Positions 1 to 6,843 of a DNA stretch of 6,843 nucleotides are shown here, piece by piece; position 1 is the first letter of the stretch; the number at the start of each line of letters is the position of its first letter. A program made the translations under genes and the position numbers. The DNA is taken from NCBI GenBank assembly GCA_946410535.1, contig CAMKAR010000113.1:1-6843 (forward strand), in the 5' to 3' direction. Origin of the DNA: an uncultured Bacteroidales bacterium. GTDB taxonomy: Bacteria > Bacteroidota > Bacteroidia > Bacteroidales > F082. The notes beneath the pieces were generated by a model that ran no database searches, was not told the DNA's origin, and worked only from the letters and a program-made list of their open reading frames with translations.

Positions 1-600
<600 letters not shown>

Positions 601-627
601 TCAAAATTTGAGATTCAAATTGAAGTG

Positions 628-3418
<2,791 letters not shown>

Positions 3419-3436
3419 ATTTTTAGAATTGGAACG

Positions 3437-3444
3437 CAAAAGTA
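3437..3444 (-). promoter_or_regulatory. -7 box of the membrane protein-ligA operon promoter
   Basis: The minus strand reads TACTTTTG, a perfect TAnnTTTG. Transcription would begin near 3431, leaving a leader of about a dozen bases before ATG 3418. No TTG sits at the usual 17-23 base spacing upstream. The box excludes the in-frame TTG at 3439 as a translation start. Confidence 0.7.
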
Positions 3445-3458
3445 CGAAAGTTTTCGTA
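3443..3458. promoter_or_regulatory. Palindrome between two divergent -7 boxes, possible operator
   Basis: TACGAAA-GT-TTTCGTA is a perfect inverted repeat with 7-bp arms. Its outer TA dinucleotides are the first two bases of the -7 boxes on each strand (3444-3437 minus, 3457-3464 plus). Any protein bound here would block both promoters. Part of the symmetry comes from the two similar boxes themselves, so an operator role is only a suggestion. Confidence 0.4.
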
Positions 3459-3464
3459 ATTTTG
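3457..3464 (+). promoter_or_regulatory. -7 box of the outer-membrane protein gene promoter
   Basis: TAATTTTG matches TAnnTTTG perfectly, 47 bases before the ATG at 3512. The nearest upstream TTG (3429-3431) is 25 bases away, longer than usual. The predicted start near 3470 gives an AT-rich leader of about 40 bases. Confidence 0.7.
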
Positions 3465-3511
3465 CCGCGTTTTAAATCAAACGGAAAATCTAACCTAAAA
3501 ATTATCTAAAA

Positions 3512-4294
3512 ATGAAGAAATTAGTAAAAGTTTTCGCTTTGGCCGCATTGATGATTATGGGCGGTCAGGCAATGGCCCAAACTCGTGGTGCCATGTTCCT
3601 CAGTGGTGCTTTCCCGCTGAAGGACTATGCCGATTTTGATGGATTTGACGACTTCGCGTTGACTTCGCATGATCTGGATGACGACGATGGCGGTGCAGGC
3701 ATTGGCTTCAATGTCGGCCTCAAGTGGTATTTCAATGTCGGTGTCAAGGGTCTCGGCGTGATGCTCTCTGTCGATGGTATCTACAATGGCCCCAACGCAG
3801 ACCTGAAGACCGCTTATCGCAACAACGAAAGCCAAGCGGGCAACCAATGGTTGGGCGGTAGCTTCTCTTACAATTCCACCCCCAAGTACATCAACGTGCC
3901 TGCTATGCTCGGCTTGAACTACATCTATCACTTCAATCCCAATTTGGGTCTCTATGTTGAGGCTGGTGCCGGTGGCAACCTTCGTTTCATCACTGCTATG
4001 GAAACGGTTGGTAAAAGCACTGTTCTTGGTGTCGAGTCACAGGTGACCACCACCCAGAAGTATGACAATGCGTTCAGCTTCGCTTATCAGGTGGGCGCTG
4101 GCATCGAAGTGGCCAAGAACCTTGTGGTTGGCGTCAGCTTCTATGATCTCGGCAAGGCTGCCGTCAAGGGCGACCAGACTATCAAGACGAAAACCCTTAA
4201 CGACAACGTTACCAATACCACTGGCCCCACTCTCGTTGAGTATGGTACGGTTCATCCCGTGATGATCATGGGTCGCATCGGTTTCAGCTTCTAA
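3512..4294 (+). CDS. Secreted outer-membrane beta-barrel protein (porin-like, unknown role)
   Basis: This 260-residue protein starts with a clear Sec signal peptide: KK at 2-3, a hydrophobic core to about residue 18, and predicted cleavage after A22 (AMA|QTRG). The rest alternates Gly/aromatic strands typical of an 8-stranded outer-membrane barrel, for example GIGFNVGLKWYFNVG (63-77), INVPAMLGLNYIYHF (127-141), LGLYVEAGAGGNLRF (145-159), FAYQVGAGIEV (190-200) and VGVSFYDLG (206-214). It ends MIMGRIGFSF, with the C-terminal Phe expected for recognition by the BAM complex. It fits the Bacteroidetes outer-membrane beta-barrel/PorT-like group. The first predicted extracellular stretch is acidic (DLDDDD at 54-59). 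The start is supported by the signal peptide and the A-rich leader. A terminator follows at 4322-4355. Substrate and role cannot be read from the sequence. Confidence 0.9.
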   Translation: MKKLVKVFALAALMIMGGQAMAQTRGAMFLSGAFPLKDYADFDGFDDFALTSHDLDDDDGGAGIGFNVGLKWYFNVGVKGLGVMLSVDGIYNGPNADLKTAYRNNESQAGNQWLGGSFSYNSTPKYINVPAMLGLNYIYHFNPNLGLYVEAGAGGNLRFITAMETVGKSTVLGVESQVTTTQKYDNAFSFAYQVGAGIEVAKNLVVGVSFYDLGKAAVKGDQTIKTKTLNDNVTNTTGPTLVEYGTVHPVMIMGRIGFSF

Positions 4295-4300
4295 GCGAAA

Positions 4301-5197
4301 TCAATCATCGAAAACGGAAAGGCGAAGCGTCGGGTTGACCGGTGCTTCGCTTTTTACGTTATGTGTGGCGGCTTTCAGGCCGTAGGCAACAGCTGTTTCA
4401 TCGTTGGTTCTAGTGGCGTTGGCATGAATAACACCTGCAAAAAAGGCATCACCCGAGCCTGTCACATTGACGGCCTCGACTTCTATTGCAGGGAAATGTT
4501 GGAATCGTTTGCGTGAACAATGGATGACACCCTCTTCGCCCAAAGTGAGATAAACGTTTTCAATGCCTTTGTCGACCAACAGGCTTGCTGTCTCGCTGGC
4601 GTCGGCAATGCCTGTCAAAGCTTGGGCTTCGGCGAGGTTGCACTTCAAGGCGAAAAACGACTTCCTATAAGATTGTTTCATGGCCTCGGCGAGACGCAAG
4701 GCGCGGTTGGGTGAAACGGTGTCGATGTAGAGCGGAACCAAGCAGTGGTCAATCAGGAAGGTAAGGGCTTCGACGCTCAAGAGTGTGTCGGCAACGACCA
4801 AATCAGCGCGGTTGATGGCATCAATTCGCTTCATGAGCCAGTCCAAGTCCATAAAGCTGTTGAGTTCAATGTCGGAAACAGCGGATTGCATGTTGCCTAT
4901 TTCGTCGTTGAAACTCAAAAAAACAGGGCTTTTCATGTTTTCGTACTGCGTGGATAGCGAAAGGTCGATGCCTATTTGTTCACATTCCGCCATCATTTGC
5001 TCGGCAAAACGGTCGTCCCCGAAAACCGAGACCAATTGCACCTCATGCCCCAGCATGGCAAGATTGTGCGCAATGTTGCGAGCCACGCCGCCATGATGGA
5101 AACGAATGTCGGCAGGCGTGCAGCCACCTTGTCGCGGCTCGCCATGTGGCTTCACGGCAATGTCGATGTTGGATTCTCCTATGACGGCGATTTTCAT
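4301..5197 (-). CDS. psuK: PfkB-family carbohydrate kinase, probable pseudouridine kinase
   Basis: This 298-residue PfkB/ribokinase-family enzyme is best matched from memory to E. coli PsuK, which phosphorylates pseudouridine to pseudouridine 5'-phosphate in the cytoplasm. Visible PsuK-like features are IGESNIDIAV (6-15), GGVARNIAHNLAMLG (36-50, PsuK GGVGRNIAQNLALLG), VVADTLLSVEALTFLID, and CNLAEAQALTGIA (PsuK PNRLEAETLSGIA). The ATP-binding signature VNVTGSGDAFFAG holds the catalytic base D250. Pseudouridine degradation also needs the glycosidase PsuG; no psuG adjoins this gene in the window. I chose ATG 5197 because MKIAVIGESNIDI is the family start and the in-frame TTG at 5221 lies within a perfect -7 box. 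The stop is 6 bases from the convergent barrel gene. The PfkB family is certain; PsuK specificity is likely but could be another nucleoside or sugar kinase. Confidence 0.9.
   Translation of the reverse strand: MKIAVIGESNIDIAVKPHGEPRQGGCTPADIRFHHGGVARNIAHNLAMLGHEVQLVSVFGDDRFAEQMMAECEQIGIDLSLSTQYENMKSPVFLSFNDEIGNMQSAVSDIELNSFMDLDWLMKRIDAINRADLVVADTLLSVEALTFLIDHCLVPLYIDTVSPNRALRLAEAMKQSYRKSFFALKCNLAEAQALTGIADASETASLLVDKGIENVYLTLGEEGVIHCSRKRFQHFPAIEVEAVNVTGSGDAFFAGVIHANATRTNDETAVAYGLKAATHNVKSEAPVNPTLRLSVFDD
4322..4355 (+). terminator. Intrinsic terminator of the outer-membrane protein gene
   Basis: GCGAAGC (4322-4328) pairs perfectly with GCTTCGC (4344-4350), followed directly by TTTTT (4351-4355). 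An inner CGG/CCG pair (4331-4333 with 4339-4341) can extend the fold. It stands 27 bases past the stop at 4294, inside the 3' coding end of the convergent kinase gene. Confidence 0.8.
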
Positions 5198-5218
5198 TTC
5201 TATTCGATTTTGGGTTGG

Positions 5219-5226
5219 CAAAGGTA
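5219..5226 (-). promoter_or_regulatory. -7 box of the kinase gene promoter
   Basis: The minus strand reads TACCTTTG, a perfect TAnnTTTG, 21 bases before ATG 5197. Transcription would start near 5212, giving a very short leader. No convincing -33 TTG is seen. It shows that the in-frame TTG at 5221 is not a start codon. Confidence 0.7.
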
Positions 5227-5242
5227 GAAAAAAATGCGATTA

Positions 5243-5274
5243 TTTGTTTTTTCCGCCGAAATTTTGTTATTTCG
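5243..5274 (+). promoter_or_regulatory. Weak candidate promoter for the 77-residue protein gene
   Basis: TTTG at 5243-5246 could be a -33 element, with TTATTTCG at 5267-5274 as a degenerate -7 box (two mismatches to TAnnTTTG) after a 20-base spacer. The spacing fits but the -7 match is poor, so this is tentative. It would give a leader of about 15 bases before ATG 5295. Confidence 0.3.
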
Positions 5275-5294
5275 TGCCATCAAATCAAGGTGTT

Positions 5295-5528
5295 ATGGGA
5301 CAAAACAAGAAACGGAAACGTCGCAATTACCACTACCACGCGATCACCTTCAAGCTGTCGGCTGGACAATACCGTTCGCTGCGCAATTATTGCAAAGCCC
5401 GAAAAACGACTCCCATCAAGTTGATTAAGAAGAATATAGCGCGTTTCATCACCGCCTACGAATACGAGGTGCCGCAAGAAATGTTTCTGACGGAGAACCA
5501 GCTGGAATTGTTTGATGGAACCATGTAG
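5295..5528 (+). CDS. Small basic protein, ribbon-helix-helix-like, with C-terminal clamp-binding motif
   Basis: This 77-residue protein belongs to no family I can name, though it looks like a conserved Bacteroidetes small protein. The N-terminus is very basic (NKKRKRR, 4-10). A strand ITFKLS (17-22), a helix about 23-37 (AGQYRSLRNYCKARK), a TTP turn (38-40) and a second helix about 41-55 (IKLIKKNIARFITAY) give the strand-helix-helix order of a ribbon-helix-helix DNA-binding fold. The tail reads LTENQLELFDGTM; Q69-L-E-L-F73 fits the bacterial beta sliding clamp-binding consensus QL(S/D)LF. This suggests a DNA-associated protein recruited to the replisome or repair sites; that is inference. I chose ATG 5295, which begins MGQNKKRKRR. 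Longer in-frame starts reach back into the kinase gene and its promoter. Its neighbours recR and, further off, ligA are DNA-maintenance genes. A terminator overlaps its stop. Confidence 0.8.
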   Translation: MGQNKKRKRRNYHYHAITFKLSAGQYRSLRNYCKARKTTPIKLIKKNIARFITAYEYEVPQEMFLTENQLELFDGTM

Positions 5529-5559
5529 GGACGCATCGCATGCGTCTGCATGGTTTTTT
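5521..5559 (+). terminator. Intrinsic terminator overlapping the stop codon, REP-like palindrome
   Basis: GACGCAT (5530-5536) and ATGCGTC (5540-5546) form a perfect 7-bp stem with loop CGC. An outer CCATG (5521-5525) pairs with CATGG (5549-5553), followed by TTTTTT (5554-5559). The stop TAG (5526-5528) falls in the internal bulge. The hairpin fills most of the 32-base gap to the recR stop. The T-run favours termination on the plus strand. The GTAGGGACGCAT core resembles dispersed palindromes I recall from Bacteroidetes intergenic DNA. Confidence 0.75.
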
Positions 5560-5560
5560 G

Positions 5561-6172
5561 TCATTTCTGATTAAACGGAATCCTATTCTGTATTGACCGT
5601 CCTAAGGTCACTTCGTCGACGTATTCCAAGGCATCGCCCACTGCAATGCCTTTGGAAATGACGGAAATCTTGCCTTCAAAGTCCTTCAATTGCCTGAAAA
5701 TGTAGAAATTGGTCGTGTCGCCTTCGATGGTGGCAGGCAAAGCCAAGATGATTTCCTTAATGTCTTCTTTCTGAACACGTTGCACCAATTGGGCAATCTT
5801 CAAATCGTTGGGCGAAACGCCTTCAATCGGGCTGATGACACCACCCAAAACATGGTAAAGCCCATTATAAGAAGCTGTCCTCTCGATGGCCAAAACATCG
5901 CGCATGTCGGCTACTACGCAAAGCGTGTTTTCGTCGCGGCGAGGGTTGCTGCAAATGGAGCAAACTTTGGTGTCGCTGATGTTGTAGCACCGTTCGCAGA
6001 GCATGATGTTATGCTTCATTTTGAGCAGTGAATCAGCGAGTTGCTCAGTCTCCATGTCGTCTTCGTTGAGGAGATGCAACGCCAAGCGCAAAGCCGTCTT
6101 CTTTCCGATACCGGGCAACTTGGAAAGCGACTCCACCGCGTTTTCGAGCAATATGGATGAATATTCGGCCAT
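5561..6172 (-). CDS. recR: Recombination mediator protein RecR
   Basis: RecR, acting with RecO (and RecF), helps load RecA on SSB-coated gapped DNA in recombinational repair. The 203-residue length is normal for the family (E. coli 201). The order is canonical. The helix-hairpin-helix region contains LSKLPGIGKKTALRLALHLL (16-35). The C4 zinc finger has C59, C62, C71 and C74. The Toprim domain runs about 83-175 and includes LCVVADMRDVLAIERT, YHVLGGVISPIEGV (106-119) and ILALPATIEGDTTNFYI (142-158). The C-terminal NRIPF lies at 197-201. ATG 6172 begins MAEYSSILLENAVESLSKLPG, the expected N-terminus, 15 bases below a perfect -7 box. It stands alone, divergent from the MORN-repeat gene and convergent with the small-protein gene. 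No defects are seen. Confidence 0.98.
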   Translation of the reverse strand: MAEYSSILLENAVESLSKLPGIGKKTALRLALHLLNEDDMETEQLADSLLKMKHNIMLCERCYNISDTKVCSICSNPRRDENTLCVVADMRDVLAIERTASYNGLYHVLGGVISPIEGVSPNDLKIAQLVQRVQKEDIKEIILALPATIEGDTTNFYIFRQLKDFEGKISVISKGIAVGDALEYVDEVTLGRSIQNRIPFNQK

Positions 6173-6186
6173 ACAATAAAACCGTG

Positions 6187-6194
6187 CAAAATTA
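6187..6194 (-). promoter_or_regulatory. -7 box of the recR promoter
   Basis: The minus strand reads TAATTTTG, a perfect TAnnTTTG, 15 bases before ATG 6172, so the leader would be very short. A TTG on the minus strand at 6222-6220 is 25 bases upstream, longer than usual for -33. Confidence 0.7.
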
Positions 6195-6205
6195 AGTTAT
6201 TTCCG

Positions 6206-6213
6206 TAAATTTG
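6206..6213 (+). promoter_or_regulatory. -7 box of the MORN-repeat gene promoter
   Basis: TAAATTTG is a perfect TAnnTTTG match, followed by GC and ending 22 bases before ATG 6236. No upstream TTG lies at the expected spacing. It sits back to back with the recR -7 box, 11 bases apart. Confidence 0.7.
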
Positions 6214-6235
6214 CATCGTCAAAAACGAAGAAATC

Positions 6236-6843
6236 ATGAAAAGATATTGTTTCCTCCTTGTGAGTCTGTTGTTTACGGTCGCAGCCATGGCGCAGGACTT
6301 CAATCGTACCGATGCCAAAGGCCGGCGGCAAGGCCAATGGCGCGACTTTTATGCCAATGGTCAGTTGCGTTATGAAGGCCAGTTCAAGAACGACAAGTGC
6401 AAAGGCACGTTCAGATACTTTGACGAACAGGGTAACTTGAAGGCTACCAACGAGTTCGACAAGTCAGGAGAAAAGGCTTTGAACAAGACCTTCGCCCCGA
6501 ATGGCCGTGTGATTGCCACGGGATATTACCTCAACCAAAAGAAGGACGGTGAGTGGAAGTATTTTGACGCCAAAACGGGTCAGCTTCGTCTTGTTGAAGA
6601 CAACAAAAACGGCAAGGTGCATGGTTGGTCAAGGCTCTACAATCCCAACAACGGTGTGCTTGCTGAGGAGATGCAATATGTTGAAGGTCAGCCGGAAGGA
6701 AAGTGCCTTAAATATTCTGACTCGGGCGTGAAAATCATGGAATGCCAATATCATAACGGCGTGCTTGATGGCCCTACCAAGACCTATTCTCCTTCCACCG
6801 CATTGAAAGAGGAAGGACAATATGCCAAGGGCGTGAAAACGGG
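6236..6843 (+). CDS. Exported MORN-repeat protein (YwqK-like), 3' end outside window
   Basis: The 202 residues seen begin with a Sec signal peptide (MKRYCFLLVSLLFTVAAMA, predicted cleavage after A19, AMA|Q), so the protein acts in the periplasm or at the surface. The rest consists of tandem repeats of about 23-25 residues with a G-x-W/x-x-Y-x-x-x-G-x-L-x-x-E-x-x-Y/F-x-x-G core, the MORN_2 (YwqK-type) variant. Units are near 33-57 (GQWRDFYANGQLRYEGQF), 58-104 (two diverged units), 105-130 (GEWKYFD), 131-155 (WSRLYNPNNGVLAEEMQY), 156-179 and 180 onward. No stop is reached, so the length is unknown. Databases often label such proteins 'YwqK family antitoxin'; the signal peptide and lack of a toxin neighbour make that role doubtful here. 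MORN_2 proteins of Bacteroidetes mostly have no known function. The start is fixed by the signal peptide and the promoter box 22 bases upstream. Confidence 0.9.
   Translation, partial: MKRYCFLLVSLLFTVAAMAQDFNRTDAKGRRQGQWRDFYANGQLRYEGQFKNDKCKGTFRYFDEQGNLKATNEFDKSGEKALNKTFAPNGRVIATGYYLNQKKDGEWKYFDAKTGQLRLVEDNKNGKVHGWSRLYNPNNGVLAEEMQYVEGQPEGKCLKYSDSGVKIMECQYHNGVLDGPTKTYSPSTALKEEGQYAKGVKT

Noticed and set aside
3419..3439. Upstream TTG start for the membrane protein (adds MRSNSKN)
   Set aside because: The TTG is part of the perfect -7 box TACTTTTG, so it should not be in the transcript. ATG 3418 is preferred.
5198..5221. Upstream TTG start for the kinase (adds MPTQNRIE)
   Set aside because: The TTG lies inside the -7 box TACCTTTG, and the family start MKIAVIGESNID begins at ATG 5197.
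5106..5294. N-terminal extension of the 77-residue protein
   Set aside because: The extension would lie over the kinase 5' coding end and the divergent promoter region. The natural basic N-terminus begins at ATG 5295.
6016..6318. 100-residue minus-strand open frame across the recR-MORN intergenic region
   Set aside because: It runs through both promoter boxes and overlaps recR and the MORN gene in the wrong frame; its translation has no features.
6236..6843. Toxin-antitoxin system suggested by the YwqK antitoxin label given to MORN_2 proteins
   Set aside because: The protein has a signal peptide and its neighbour is recR. No toxin-like gene is visible, so the label should not be taken as a function.

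Overview
The window looks like chromosomal DNA from a member of the Bacteroidetes, most likely Bacteroidales. Three things point there. Intergenic promoters carry the phylum-specific -7 box TAnnTTTG. Start codons are preceded by A-rich leaders rather than clear Shine-Dalgarno sites. Enolase, RecR, LigA and the MORN-type protein all read like Bacteroidetes versions. I cannot name a genus. No phage, transposase, CRISPR array, tRNA or rRNA is visible, and no gap without a gene is longer than about 100 bases.

Layout from left to right. The 5' part of eno (enolase) runs leftward off the window (1-542). Upstream on the same strand lies ligA (645-2747), and ligA overlaps by an ATGA junction a six- or seven-pass membrane protein that resembles a shortened GT-C glycosyltransferase (2744-3418). 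Divergent from that pair is a secreted outer-membrane beta-barrel protein (3512-4294). It converges on a PfkB-family kinase most like pseudouridine kinase PsuK (4301-5197). A 77-residue basic protein (5295-5528) is divergent from the kinase and converges on recR (5561-6172). Divergent from recR, an exported MORN-repeat protein (6236 onward) runs off the right edge.

The genes are mostly housekeeping. LigA seals DNA nicks, RecR works in recombinational gap repair, and the 77-residue protein may join this DNA-maintenance theme: it has a predicted ribbon-helix-helix-like core and ends with QLELF, a good match to the beta sliding clamp-binding consensus. Enolase is glycolytic, PsuK would recycle pseudouridine, and the two secreted proteins belong to the envelope.

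The most notable structure is regulatory. At two places (3437-3464 and 6187-6213) perfect -7 boxes sit back to back, 11-12 bases apart, and serve divergent genes; one pair is joined by a 16-base palindrome. Terminators are also packed tightly: one lies inside the 3' coding end of the kinase gene, and another begins before the stop codon of the 77-residue gene. I see no complete novel multi-gene system. The best candidate for something undescribed is the small protein with the clamp motif.
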